Part shown: piece by piece, positions 23,822-33,509 of the stretch
How the letters are laid out: each line of letters opens with the position of its first letter
How positions within the stretch are numbered: the first letter of the stretch is position 1
Source of the DNA: Heterohyrax brucei
Lineage: Eukaryota; Chordata; Mammalia; Hyracoidea; Procaviidae
Direction of reading: 5' to 3'
Length of the DNA: 64,000 bases
Assembly: GCA_028571685.1 (NCBI GenBank)
Contig: CM053166.1
Location: forward strand, 63,264,111 to 63,328,110
The notes under the pieces: generated by a model
The model's database searches: none
What the model was told of the DNA's origin: nothing
What the model saw: the letters and a program-made list of their open reading frames with translations, nothing else
Made by a program: the position numbers and the translations under genes

Positions 23822-23992
23822 CTGGAAAACATGGGGCATAGTGGTTAAGGGGTAGGGCGCTAACCAGCAGGTCGGCAGTTCAAATCTGTCAAGTGCTCCT
23901 TGGAAACCTTATGGGGCTAGTTCTACTTTGTCTGTTGGGTCTCTGTGAGTTGAAACTGACTCGACAGCAGTGGGTTTGGGTTTTTTGGTTTA
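23822..23992 (+). mobile_element. AfroSINE
   Basis: This is a tRNA-derived SINE with head GTGGTTAAGGGG, B-box-like region GCAGTTCAAATCT, body CTCCTTGGAAACC and tail GACTCGACAGCAGTGGG. The internal polymerase III boxes are partly intact. Confidence 0.85.
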
Positions 23993-25152
23993 TTAAGTTG
24001 ACTCCTAGGTAATTTCATTTGCAGGAAAAAAAAAAGTTATGTGTCAATTTTGTTTTCCTGAGCAATATGACTCTCCTTTGAACTATTACCTGGATCTTTA
24101 GAGCCTTCCTACATTTAAAAGCTTGGCCTACATTTGAAAGTATAGAATGAATGTAACATTTTAATATGGACATAATCCATTTGGGGATAAAAGAAGAACT
24201 ACCTTTTCTTGTGCATTTTTATACATTTCTATACATCCTGTGATTACATTTCCTTAAAAAAAGAAATAGGTGAGGATAGAGAAAATGGCTTTTAATTACT
24301 GATTCATGTTAATGCCATTTACTTTAAATCATGATATAATCTTACTACTATCAATATAAGTAGGCTTATTGAAATCCCAGGCCTTCTGCCCTGTAACTAG
24401 ACATTAATACCTTATGTGTCCTGCATCTTAGAGGCTTTCCTTTACCAAAGACTGGGCTTAAACTTAATTTCTTTGCTACCTTATGCTATATTCTAGATGT
24501 AGTTTGCCAAGAACTCAAAAAACAAGCATAAGGCCATAAATCTAACTCAGGGTAAAGTGTATCAGATATCAAGGAATTTAAGTCTAGAGTTACTACTTGA
24601 CCATTTCTCACTGAATTTCAATATCCATTTAACCTAACCGGCTCCTCAGCTCTTTGGTATGTATTGTGCTTACTTCTAATCTACAGCCTCTAATTGTTCA
24701 GTAATAACACAAGATGACCTTCACACACACATTTCCTTGTAAGCTTACTTAATAGTCTTTAAAGGTACATGATACCTATACCGTAACTTAAGGGGGATAA
24801 CTGTGGATATCTGCTCACAAACTGTGATATTGGGGAACACAATATTAAAATAATTTGGTTTATATTCTGGAGCAAGGACCATTTCCTCTGATACCTTTGT
24901 TTAAACCTTTCACCTTGCCTCAAAATATCTGTCTCCTCCTCTGTCTATACAAGTCTTCCCCATTCTTAAATATTTAGCTTAAAATCTCTCTTCACTATAG
25001 TGCCATCCTGACCATCTCAGCCCAAGGAATTCCTCTTTTCTTTAAACTTCAATACACCTTATTTGGCCCATTAATTCTTTCACAGAATCTTATAAGTTAC
25101 AAAGCACATACTTTTAGATCTTGAAGCATTTCCCACCTACTATCTTCTCTCA
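23993..25152. other. No gene seen; possible L2 relic near the end
   Basis: AT-rich sequence without a supportable gene. From about 24,880 to 25,140 there is C-rich text (CCATCCTGACCATCTCAGCCC and similar) of the kind found in L2 3' regions. It may continue after the SINE block at 25,600-25,735, where TTGGCACTTTGCACAGTA and TTAATAAATT occur. This is by eye only. Confidence 0.35.
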
Positions 25153-25490
25153 CAGGAGTCCTGGTGGAGCAGTGATTAAAGTGCTTGACTGCTAACCAGA
25201 AGGTTTGCAGATCAAACCCACCAGCCACTCCACAGGAGAATGATGTAGTGGTATGCTTCCATAGAGATTACCCACCCTCTCCCCAAAAAACATTGCCATG
25301 GAGTTAATTTTGACTCATAGTGACCTTATAGGTCAGAGTAGAATTGCTCCATTGAGCAAATTGGTGGATTGCAACTGATGACCTTTTGGTTAGCAGCAGT
25401 AACATTTAACCACTACACCACCAGGGTTTCCTCTGTAAAGATTACAGCCTAGGAAACTGTGGGACAGTTCTACACTATTATAGAGTTTCT
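25153..25490 (+). mobile_element. AfroSINE, plus strand, split by a minus-strand AfroSINE
   Basis: The head is at 25,153 (GGAGTCCTGGTGGAGCAG). The element proceeds to CTTCCATAGAGATTACC and then resumes after 25,433 with TGTAAAGATTACAGCCTAGG and GGACAGTTCTAC. The repeated AGATTAC at both edges of the insert fits a target duplication. Confidence 0.8.
25285..25433 (-). mobile_element. AfroSINE, minus strand, nested
   Basis: On the plus strand it reads tail first (TTGCCATGGAGTTAATTTTG), then CTCATAGTGACCTTATAGG and CCACCAGGGTTTCC at the head. It lies inside the plus-strand SINE and is therefore younger than it. Confidence 0.8.
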
Positions 25491-25751
25491 GGAAGCTGGA
25501 ATTCACTTGAATACAGCAGGATTTTTTTGGATTCTTTTTCATAGCATCTGTGCTTTTGCTTCATTGTACTAACAATTTGCAATTGGATATTTAATTTGAT
25601 TATCTGATATTAAGTATCTCCCTTCTGCTTCCTTGTACGTCTGCCCTCACCCCTCACCCACTCACCTCCCTCAGTGTGTCCTTGGCACTTTGCACAGTAT
25701 TTGATATTTCGTGACTGAGTTAATAAATTAAAGCAACCTAATCATTATAAC

Positions 25752-25931
25752 GGAAGCCCTGGTAAGGTAATGGGTCCGTGATATTGCTGCTAACCAAAAA
25801 GGTCAGTAGTGCAGATCCACCAGGCGCTCCTTGGAAACTCAGTGGGAGAAGTTCTACTGTGCCCTATAGGGTCACTGTGAATTGGAATCGACTCGATGGC
25901 AGTGGGTTTTTTTTTTGTTTTTTGTTTTTTA
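25752..25931 (+). mobile_element. AfroSINE
   Basis: The head GAAGCCCTGGTAAGG, body CCAGGCGCTCCTTGG and tail GAATCGACTCGATGGCAGTGG are followed by a T-rich end. AATCATTATAAC (25,740-25,751) before it and AATCATTGTAAC (25,932-25,943) after it form a target duplication with one mismatch. Confidence 0.9.
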
Positions 25932-25943
25932 AATCATTGTAAC

Positions 25944-26156
25944 AGGAGCCCTGGTGGTTCAATGATTAGAGCATTCAGCTGTTAACCCAAAGATTGATAG
26001 CTGGAACCCCCTAGCTGCTGTGTGGCAGAAAGATGTGGTAGTCTGCTTCCATCAACATTACAGCCTAGGAATCCGGATCATAGGGCACTTCTACTCTGTC
26101 CTACAGGGTTGCTGTTAATCAGAATCGATTCAGTGGCAATGGGTGTGGTTTTTTGG
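25944..26156 (+). mobile_element. AfroSINE, longer variant
   Basis: The head is GGAGCCCTGGTGG. This variant has the extra block GGCAGAAAGATGTGGTAGTC and CATTACAGCCTAGG. The tail ATCGATTCAGTGGCAATGG ends in GGTTTTTTGG. AATCATTGTAAC before and AATCATTGCAAC (26,157-26,168) after it show reuse of the same target as the preceding SINE. Confidence 0.9.
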
Positions 26157-26177
26157 AATCATTGCAACAATTGCGTT

Positions 26178-26383
26178 AAAAAAAAAGTTGCAGCTGAGTC
26201 AATTCCTACTAATAGTGGCCCTATAGAACAGAATAGCAATACCCCGTAGGGTTTCCAAGGCTATAATCTTTACAGCTGCAGACTGTCACATCTTTCTTTC
26301 TCTGAGCAGCTGGTGGTGGGTTCCAACCTCTAACCTTTCAGTTAGCAGCTAATCTTTTAACCACTGTGCCACCAGGTGTCCTT
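26178..26383 (-). mobile_element. AfroSINE, longer variant, minus strand
   Basis: On the plus strand, the tail complement (AGTCAATTCCTACTAATAG) is followed by CCAAGGCTATAATCTTTAC, the CTGAGCAGCTGG block and CCACCAGGTGTCC at the head. It carries the extra middle block of the long variant. Confidence 0.85.
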
Positions 26384-26394
26384 TCCAACAGTCC

Positions 26395-26500
26395 TGGAAA
26401 TCAGCATTGTTATTATGCCTATTTCACTAATGAGGAAACTGAGTTTCAGAGTGGTTGAGTAGCTTGCCCTATATTTCCTAGTGTCTTGCAGAGTCAGTTT
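26395..26500 (-). mobile_element. MIR, minus strand
   Basis: The phrase TTATTATGCCTATTTCACTA, then ATGAGGAAACTGAGTTTCAGAG, is the reverse of the MIR core ('ctcagtttcctcat'). It is old and truncated. Confidence 0.65.
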
Positions 26501-26527
26501 CTCCAGGAAGGTTTTCTGATTTATTGA

Positions 26528-26745
26528 TAGGAATCCTAGGACGGCACCAAGGATTCCAGTGCCTGGCTGCCACTCAAAAGTGTGAAGGTTTGAGCCTTCC
26601 TAAAGAAAGAAGTCTTGGAAGAAAGGCCTGAAGGTCTCCTTCCAAAATTTCAGCTGATGAAAACCCTGTGGAACACAGTTCTACTCTGACACACATCCTA
26701 TCTCCAGGAGTCAGAATGAACTGGACAGCAAACTGGTAGCTATGA
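26528..26745 (+). mobile_element. Diverged AfroSINE relative
   Basis: It has GGAAGAAAGGCCTGAAGGTC, GATGAAAACCCTGTGGAAC and TTCTACTCTGACACACATCC. These blocks are shared with the variant at 47,889 and with the RTE 5' region. It has a tRNA-like head but an RTE-like middle. Confidence 0.65.
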
Positions 26746-26764
26746 AGTTTTACATAAATTTCTT

Positions 26765-26985
26765 ATTCTTGTGTTTCTATTTCCTCATTGTGAAATGGAG
26801 ATGCTACTACCTACCTTGCAGGGTGGAGACCCTGGTGGTATAGTGGTTAAGTGCTACAGCTATTAACCAAAAGGTCAGCAGTTCAAATTCACCAAGCACT
26901 CCTTGGAAACTACGGGGAAGTTCTACTCTGTTGCTGTAGGGATTAAACAAGCAAAGCTAGCTAAAATACAAAGTCCTTCTTGCTA
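26765..26985 (+). mobile_element. MIR, plus strand, split by an AfroSINE
   Basis: TTTCCTCATTGTGAAATGGAG and CTACTACCTACCTTGCAGGG come before the SINE, and TAGGGATTAAACAAGC after it. Together they follow the MIR 3' half. Confidence 0.6.
26824..26936 (+). mobile_element. AfroSINE, 3'-shortened
   Basis: The head GGAGACCCTGGTGGTATAG, then AAAGGTCAGCAGTTCAAATT and CTCCTTGGAAACTACGGGG, end soon after CTACTCTGTTG. The tail is missing. Confidence 0.8.
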
Positions 26986-27464
26986 ACCCCCAAATTTTGT
27001 CCACAAAGATATAATGAAATACTTTGTCAAATGCTTGCTGGATTTAAGATTTATTGGGACTACAAAATCCTTTACTTACTGGTTTATTTAATTAACACTA
27101 TCAACAAAGAAAACAAAGCTTGGCTTACTTGTCGTTGAACTCATTGCAGCTCTCAGGGATCATGAATTCCTCCTGTGTGATATATGTCCCAAACCACCAT
27201 TCCTCTGAGACCTGCTTTAGAATTTTGCAGAGAAATTCCATCAAAAACATTCTTTGCTGATTTCCAGAACCTGTCTTGATTCCTTTCTGGAAAGTAGGAA
27301 CATTATTCCAACTTCAAAATATCTTCATTTTCTTGTGTATTTTATTCTCACAAAAGCTTTGCTCAGTTTCCTTTTATGGATTGCTTAACTTAGTACTGAT
27401 TCTTATTATGTCTTTGAAATTGATTATGGTGTTTTGGGAACCTTAACATTCAAGTTATACCCTT

Positions 27465-27690
27465 GTCTAATAGTATAATAACTAGTATTTACTGTATTAT
27501 AGTATTTATCAATTCAGTGTCAATGGATGTGGTTTTTTGGAATCATTGCAACAATTGTGTTAAAAAGGAATGTACTAAGTCCTTTACGAACATCATTAAA
27601 TTGAATTTTTACAGTATTACTTTGTGTTAACTACTATTACTATTTCATTTCACACCTGAGGCAGTTGGGACTTAGACATCATATTTCTGT
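27465..27690 (-). mobile_element. MIR, minus strand, split by a 57-bp insert
   Basis: ATAATAACTAGTATTTACTG before the insert fits the reverse of a MIR. So do CTAAGTCCTTTACGAACAT and TACTATTACTATTTCATTTC after it. The insert (27,508-27,564) is foreign to it. Confidence 0.6.
27508..27564 (+). repeat. Copy of SINE tail plus its 3' flank
   Basis: These 57 bp match 26,124-26,180 with few differences, including the end of the AfroSINE (TTCAGTGKCAATGG), the GGTTTTTTGGAATCATTGCA stretch and the non-SINE flank AACAATTGYGTTAAAAA. They lie inside a MIR about 1.4 kb away. Confidence 0.8.
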
Positions 27691-28347
27691 GCGTCATGAT
27701 GACCAAAATAACAGAAAAAGGAATTGGCAAAGAATAATTAGGGTAGATACACAATGAGAAATGAGAAGCAGCTTGGACTCCTGCCAGGTTTAGTGACTTC
27801 TTAGATCTTGTTTTCAGCCCCTTTCTGGAAGATTATAATAAATCTTTTTCTTTCCCTTTTCAAGTAACTGTTACTTGAAAATTACATCTTACCTAGGAAA
27901 GCTTCCTGAAGTGTGTTACAAACAAAAATTAGTTTTGGATAAGGAAAGGTTTATTAAAAGAATAAAAAATGTTTGTGGGAGGTACATCATTATGCAAGAA
28001 GGCACAATGGCCTGACACAGCATGACATTCAGGATGTCTCAATGTTCCTAAGAGGCATGGAATCTGAGGAGTATGATAGAGAATAAGGTAGAGAGATGGG
28101 TGGAAGCATAATCGTGCTGTACCTTGTATATCAAAGCTAAAGAATTTGAAATGTATCCTTACAATTAAGGGAAGAAACTGGATAATTTTAAGCTACAGGA
28201 AGAAATAATATTTCAGAATGATCATACTGACTGCAGTAATGTCATGAAATTGAGGAGACTAGTTCCTGAGTGTTGTAGCAGTTAATGGTTTAATGCTCTC
28301 TACTGCCACCCACCCCCCTCCCCAGATTGTCAAGGTAGCCCCATGAC
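27691..28347. other. No gene or repeat recognised
   Basis: Ordinary AT-rich sequence. No open frame longer than 60 codons is present and no repeat family is obvious. Confidence 0.4.
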
Positions 28348-28600
28348 GTAGTGGTGGTTCAGTGGTAGAATTCTTGCCTTCTGTTCCGGAGACAGGTTGA
28401 ACTCGAACCAATGAAGAGCCACCACTGTCTGTCAGTGAGACTTGTGTGTGGTTGTGGTGCTAAATAGGCTTCTGTGGAGCTTCCAGACTAAGATGGATTA
28501 GGAAGAAAGGCTTGATGATCTACTTCCAAAAATCACCCAGTGAAAACCTGGTGGATCATAGCAGTCTGATCCTCAGGACCATTGTGCATGGGGTGATCAT
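28348..28600 (+). mobile_element. tRNA-Gly-headed SINE with an RTE-like body
   Basis: The first 63 bp resemble a tRNA-Gly gene: GTGGTTCAGTGGTAGAATTC forms an A-box region and GGTTGAACTCGAACC a decayed B box. The body (GAGCTTCCAGACTAAGATGG, GGAAGAAAGGCTTGATGATC, CCAGTGAAAACC) matches the RTE 5' region also seen at 33,340-33,440 and 49,640-49,720. It ends near GTGCATGGGGTGATCAT. Such an element would be transcribed by polymerase III and copied by the RTE reverse transcriptase; that is inference from the shared sequence. Confidence 0.75.
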
Positions 28601-29941
28601 AAATCTAGGACAGACTCTACAGAAGCTCACAGCCACAATAGGCTGTAAACAAAGAATGGATTTCAGTCCTCCAGGAATGGAAGGAAGGAGGTTTGAACCA
28701 AGACCGGTACCGTTACACCATTTGCTGCCTAAATGAGCAAGTATCAAATATCAAATCATTCATCCAACTAAAATTTATTTAACATCTACTATTTGGGGTG
28801 GTCTAGAAAATAACCAGAAATCTTGCTACAGAATTACGTGAAGAAAGAGTAAGACAAGTTACACAGAACATCCAGAATTTGGGATATTTTGAGTGATGGT
28901 TTAAATCCCGCAAGAATTAGTTGCTAAATGTACATTTCAGCAGAAAAGTACTCTTTGGGCTCAACTGTCTATATTCTCTTTTTAACCGTAATGGCACTTG
29001 ACAGACAAGCATAGAGACCCACCTAAACATCCCACAAGTAAGCAGGTGTATGTACTGGTTACTCCTCAGTTAATCCAGGCACACAATTCAGGTACACTGA
29101 AGTTTTCTCTTAGGGACAAATAAATTCACAAAATTTGTTTGGATTGTAAATCTCATATATTTTAATTTTGTGGGAAAGTTATCCACTGAAGTGTGTTTGA
29201 TATTCGGAATGGATAGGCAAAAGCAATTAAGCTTGAGTTTAACCTCCTATGAAACTACTAGTTGCCAAGACTCAAATGTTATACAGTAGTTTCAAATAGC
29301 AGCAGGTTTCCAAGGGTTTTTGACTTAAAAAACAAAAACAAAAAACAGAAATACATTTTTATCCTTCTTGGCCACATTCTCCTTTCACTTCCACATAAAA
29401 ACAATGTTAAACAGTCCCTCCATGTCCTTAGCCATCCTGGAGAATTTCATTTGCTGTAAAGAAGCCTTCTGGCTTTGTTTGCTTGGTCATTTGACTTTTA
29501 GAGGAGAGGAACACCAGTTATGTACACTGTCCCTGTGTGCTTTAGCTTTAAACGTCCCCAGTATTTTTCCTATGCCATGGAGCCAGTCTGTTGATTCAGG
29601 ACACTACCTTTCATTAAGTGAGGGCTGTGCCCTTTAAGTCATTCTGAATTATGTCACTGCTGAAGGTACTTCATAGCTAGGACACCTAATAGTAAATAGC
29701 ATACAACAGGGCTAATCCAACTGCCTTGAAAAAAAGCAGATGTTAATTTAAATTCTAGGGGTAAAAAACCCCACAGTTATTTATTTGCTTTTGCAAGGTA
29801 ATTGCTCAGCCCCAAACCATCCAAAGCAATGAAAAAAATTATCTAAGACAAATTGCTTTATATTATCTTTTGGTTGCTTCAGTAACAACCACAGAATATC
29901 TAATTCTGATAATAACAACAAGAAATATTTTTTAACTAAGT
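28601..29941. other. No gene or clear repeat
   Basis: The short frames at 28,556-28,747 and 29,368-29,637 show no domain. 28,680-28,735 has a tRNA-like phrase (GTTTGAACCAAGACC) but no cloverleaf that I could close. The rest is AT-rich non-coding sequence. Confidence 0.4.
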
Positions 29942-30009
29942 AGGCCAGATGTCTCCATGAGTCGGATCTGACTCGACGGCACTTGGCTGGCTTGGCAGGC
30001 CAGATGTCT
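29942..30009 (+). mobile_element. 42-bp AfroSINE tail with a perfect target duplication
   Basis: AGGCCAGATGTCT occurs at 29,942-29,954 and again at 29,997-30,009. Between them is only a SINE 3' end (ATGAGTCGGATCTGACTCG, then ACGGCACTTGGCTGGCTTGG). It is an extreme 5' truncation with an exact 13-bp duplication. Confidence 0.9.
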
Positions 30010-30800
30010 GTGCCTGCAATACAGTAATGGTGAGAGGGCAGTATTCATATGATCACAACACAAAGGACGGATTTCATAAACCAAGGTTCTGATATTTTCT
30101 TGTGAGTATGATCAGAGGTTATGAACTGCATGATTCTGAAATCCTGCCTAGAGGAAAACAATGCTTCCTTTATTCAGCTCAAGTTTTTTTCAGAACAAAA
30201 GGTATCTGTAAGTACCAACTTCAAATGCCAAGTGTTTTAAGTATAGACATAAAGCATACAAAGCTTTATTTACAAAATTATTTTAATATATATTTATTAT
30301 TTTATGTGAATACATATATATTGTCATATACATCTATTTTTAACAACAAAAAATTTTTGTTTTCTTTTCCTTTTCCCTTTGGCCTCTTCAACTGCCTCTT
30401 TATCCACAATCACCCCTTCAGTACACACACACACACATTCACATACACCATGTTGACTACCTGGTATAAATCCTTCTATATTTCTCACAAAATTTATATA
30501 CTCATATATACATATACTTGGCTTGGCTATACACATACACACATATGGGTGTTTATCATAGTTTATTTCACAAAAAAGTATATCATATTAAGCATTCTTA
30601 CATCTTCTTTTTCTCATCCATTCCTGTAAAAATCCCTTCAAATCGAAAAGTAATTTCTTTTTAATGGCTAGATATTAGTTTATAGTTGAACACAATTTAT
30701 CCAACTATTCTTCTTCTGATGAAATTTGTTTGCAATGTTTTCCTTCTATGAACTACACTGCAATAAGCATCCTTTTATTCATACACACACACACAGAAAC
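30010..30800. other. AT-rich stretch with (CA)n; no gene supported
   Basis: A 175-codon open frame at 30,102-30,629 is made of low-complexity AT and CA sequence (TYTWLGYTHTHIW-like) and has no domain. CA runs lie at 30,424-30,438 and 30,782-30,795. Confidence 0.5.
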
Positions 30801-31364
30801 ACGAAGTTTGACAATTAAGTCCGCGAACTTAATTGTTCTAACTGCTACATACCTCATTGCTGAAGATCACTACGATCACCTTCAAAGTACTGTCCTTGGG
30901 AAGCTATGTATCAACGGCAATGCCTAGTCCACCTTTCAAAGAAATTTTGGAACACTTTCTGCAATGGCCATTGCCCACAGCGGCAAGGTGGCAAGTGCAC
31001 AAATTTAATTGTACAGTTGTCTATGAGGGAGTTGTCACCAGCAAACAGATAACTGCATTGGAACACCCTCCCTACTCACCTGATCTGGCCCCTAGTGACT
31101 TTTTTCTTTACCTGAAGATAAAGGAAATATTGAAAGGAAGACATTTTGATGACATTCAGAATGTCAAGGGTAATATGACGACTGCTCTGATGGGCATTCC
31201 AGAAAAAGAGTCCCAAAGTTGCTTGGAAGGGTGGAGGAGGCACTGGTGTAAGTGCACAGCTTCCCAAGGGGAGTACTTCAAAGGTAACCATAGTGATATT
31301 CAGCAATGATGTATGTAGCACTTTTCTAGGATGAGTTCATGAACTTAATCTGCAGTCCTCGGTC
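30801..31364 (+). mobile_element. Mariner-derived non-autonomous transposon, copy 2
   Basis: This is the best-preserved copy, about 560 bp. The left terminal repeat is GTTTGACAATTAAGTCCGCG and the right end is GAGTTCATGAACTTAATC. The middle (30,990-31,310) encodes the C-terminal part of a mariner transposase, with HPPYSPDLAPSDFFLY carrying the third catalytic Asp and KIKEILKGRHFDDIQ after it. The upstream catalytic region (HDN block) is missing. Bases 30,830-30,975 are an inverted copy of 31,195-31,345. It cannot encode active transposase. Confidence 0.85.
30990..31309 (+). pseudogene. Mariner transposase C-terminal remnant
   Basis: The open stretch has ITALEHPPYSPDLAPSDFF, then LKIKEILKGRHFDDIQNVK, GNMTTALMGIPEKE and the C-terminal CLEGWRRHW. 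Mariner transposases cut at TA with a D,D34D active site. Only the third Asp (in SPDL) is present. The N-terminal DNA-binding part and the first two Asp regions are absent, so it is a fragment of a roughly 340-residue protein. Copies 1 and 3 hold the same piece. Confidence 0.8.
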
Positions 31365-32240
31365 ACATTAACTATTCTTCCTTGTAGGTATATCACTATT
31401 GCCCTATCACTGACAGCATTATACTTCAGGATCTTGAAAATTCTTTTTGATGATGAATGTAGTGAAATTCTTCTTCAAGTTGTCATTCCTGGCATAGCAG
31501 ACCATGTGGTTGTCCAACTCAAAAATGGCCAATAACAGCTGATTTCAGCTCACTAATGCCTGGAATATTCATGTTTATGCATTCCATTTCATTTTTGACT
31601 CTTTCCAATTTTCCTAGCTGCAAATTTTAAACATTGCACATTCTAATAATCAATAGATATTTGCAGCTGTTTCCTCTCGTTTTCAGTCATGTCACACCAA
31701 CAAGTAAAGGTCCTGAAAGCTTGACTCCATCCACCTCATTAAGATTAACTCCATTTTGAGAAGGCAGCTTTTCCCTAGTTGACTCTGAATGCCCTGTAAC
31801 CTGAGAGTCTCATCTTCCAGCACGATGTGAGACAATTTTTTTTTGCAGCTATTCATAAGGAAACCTTGATGGTATTGTGGTTAAAAGCTATATCTGCTAA
31901 TCATAAGGTCAGCAGTTCAGATCCACCAGGCACTTCTTGGAAACTATGGGGCAGTTCTACTCTGTCATATAGAGTCACTATGAATCAGAATTGACTCCAC
32001 TGCAACAGTTCTCTTTCTTTTTTTTTTTTTTTAATTCATAAGGTATTCAATGGCTAATTCTTTTCAGAAGTAGACTGCTGGATCCTTCCTCCTAATCTGT
32101 CTTGGTCTGAAAGCTCAGCTGAATCCTATTCACCATAGCTGGCTCTGCTGATATTTTAATACCAGTTGTATAGCTTCCAGCTTCACAGTGATTCACAAGC
32201 CTCTACAGTATGACAAATTGACCAACACATGGTTTATACA
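31365..32240 (-). mobile_element. RTE/BovB 5' region, minus strand (R2)
   Basis: It parallels 19,850-20,107 of R1 (TTCCTTGTAGGTATATCAC, CTATCACTGACAGCATTATA, GTTGTCATTCCTGGCATAG). It then runs past that point into the RTE 5' end: CATCTTCCAGCACGATGTG, GGCTAATTCTTTTCAGAAG and TAGCTTCCAGCTTCACAGTG. The left edge is truncated next to mariner copy 2. It encodes decayed APE endonuclease only. Confidence 0.8.
31861..32033 (+). mobile_element. AfroSINE with a perfect 10-bp target duplication
   Basis: ATTCATAAGG is present at 31,851-31,860 and 32,034-32,043. In between are the head GGAAACCTTGATGGTATTG, the body CCACCAGGCACTTCTTGG and the tail GAATTGACTCCACTGC, followed by a T-rich run. It is inserted in the RTE R2. 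Confidence 0.9.
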
Positions 32241-32321
32241 TAGAGAAAAAAAGGACGACTACAAGAGGGAAAACAATGTGGAGGGGAACTCATTAACTAA
32301 ATAGTAAACAAGGATTAACCG

Positions 32322-33130
32322 TGACAGTCTATCTTGCTGAGGGTCTTCCTCTTCTTCACTGACTTTCTAGTTTACCAAGCATGTTTCCCTTCTCCAGAGA
32401 CTGCCTCATGATAACATGTTCAAAATATGTGACGCAAAGTCTTACCACCATCACTTCCAAGGAACATTCTGGCTATACTTCTTCCAACAGACTTGTTCAT
32501 TCTGGCAGTATGTGATATATTCTATATGCTTCACCAACACCATAATTCAAAGACATCAATTTTTCTTCTGTCTCCTCAATTCATTGTGCAGCTTTGGCAT
32601 GAATATGAGGTTATGTAAAATACCATGGCTTAGGTCCAGTACACCGTAAAGCCCTGAAAGTGACGTCTTAGCTTTTTAACTAAAAATGTCTTTTGCAGCA
32701 GACTTGCCCAGTGTGATACATCCTTTGATTTCTTGATTGCTGCTTCCATAGGTATTGATTATGGATCCCAGTAAGATTAAACACTTGACAACTTCTATCT
32801 TTTCTCTGCTAATCATGATGTTGCTTATTGGTTCAGTTGTAGGATTTTTTTGTTTTCTTGATATTGAGGTATAATCCATAGTGCAGGGTGTGGTTTTTGA
32901 TCTTCATCAGCAAGTGCTTCAAGTTCTCTTTGCTTTCAGCAAGTGAGTTTGTGTCATCTGTACATCTTAAGTTGATAATTAGTCTTCCTCAAATCCTGAT
33001 GCTGCATTCTTCTTCATAGAGTTTGGCTTCTCAGATTGTTTTCTAAGCGTACAGGCTAAGTATGGTGAAAGTATAGAACCTTGATGCACATTTTTCTGAC
33101 TTCAAACTATGCAGTAGTTTAAATCCACAC
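32322..33130 (-). mobile_element. RTE/BovB 3' segment, minus strand (R3)
   Basis: It aligns with 17,100-17,700 of R1 and extends further toward the 3' end (CTTGCTGAGGGTCTTCCTC, GGAACATTCTGGCTATAC). It carries the RT end of the ORF (GCAAGTGAGTTTGTGTCATC in place of the YADDM codons, so the motif is damaged). It stops at about 33,130 next to an opposite-strand RTE 5' segment. Confidence 0.8.
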
Positions 33131-33143
33131 TAACACAGAATGG

Positions 33144-33305
33144 AAACCCTGGTGATTAGTAGATTAAATGCTACGTCAGCTAACCAGAAGGTCAGCAGTT
33201 CAAATCTATCAGGCACTCCTTGGAAACTCTGTAGTGCAATTCTACTCTGACCTTTAGGGTCACTATGAGTCAGACTTAACTCTATGGCAGTGGGTTTGGC
33301 TTGGT
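33144..33305 (+). mobile_element. AfroSINE with target duplication
   Basis: TAACACAGAATGG (33,131-33,143) and TAACACAGAATAGG (33,306-33,319) flank it. The head is AAACCCTGGTGATTAG, the body CAGGCACTCCTTGGAAACTC and the tail AACTCTATGGCAGTGGG. It sits at the junction of the two oppositely oriented RTE pieces. Confidence 0.9.
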
Positions 33306-33469
33306 TAACACAGAATAGGAAGATGAATCTGTGTGTCTACTTTTGAAAAAATTTGCCAGTGAAAACCTTACGAGTGGCAACAGGACATTGTCTGATACAG
33401 TTTCAGAAAATGAGCTCTTCAGGCCAGAACACATTCAAAATACGACTGGGGAAGAGCTGCCTCTTCAAG

Positions 33470-33507
33470 GTAGGTAGGTAGGTGGGTGGGTGGGTGGATG
33501 GATGGAT
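33470..33507. repeat. Simple repeat (TAGG)n-(TGGG)n-(TGGA)n
   Basis: Tetranucleotide units drift from TAGG to TGGG to TGGA, at the end of the minus-strand SINE that follows. It is probably expanded from the SINE's 3' end. Confidence 0.85.
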
Positions 33508-33509
33508 AC

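Noticed and set aside
28348-28410. A functional tRNA-Gly gene
   Set aside because: The A-box region is good but the B box and acceptor pairing are decayed, and the sequence continues into an RTE-like body. It is a SINE head.
30102-30629. 175-codon open frame that could be a gene
   Set aside because: It is low-complexity AT and CA sequence with no domain and no splice or promoter context. The length is expected from low stop density in this composition.
33470-33507. CRISPR-like or regulatory tandem repeat
   Set aside because: It is a plain tetranucleotide microsatellite next to a SINE end.
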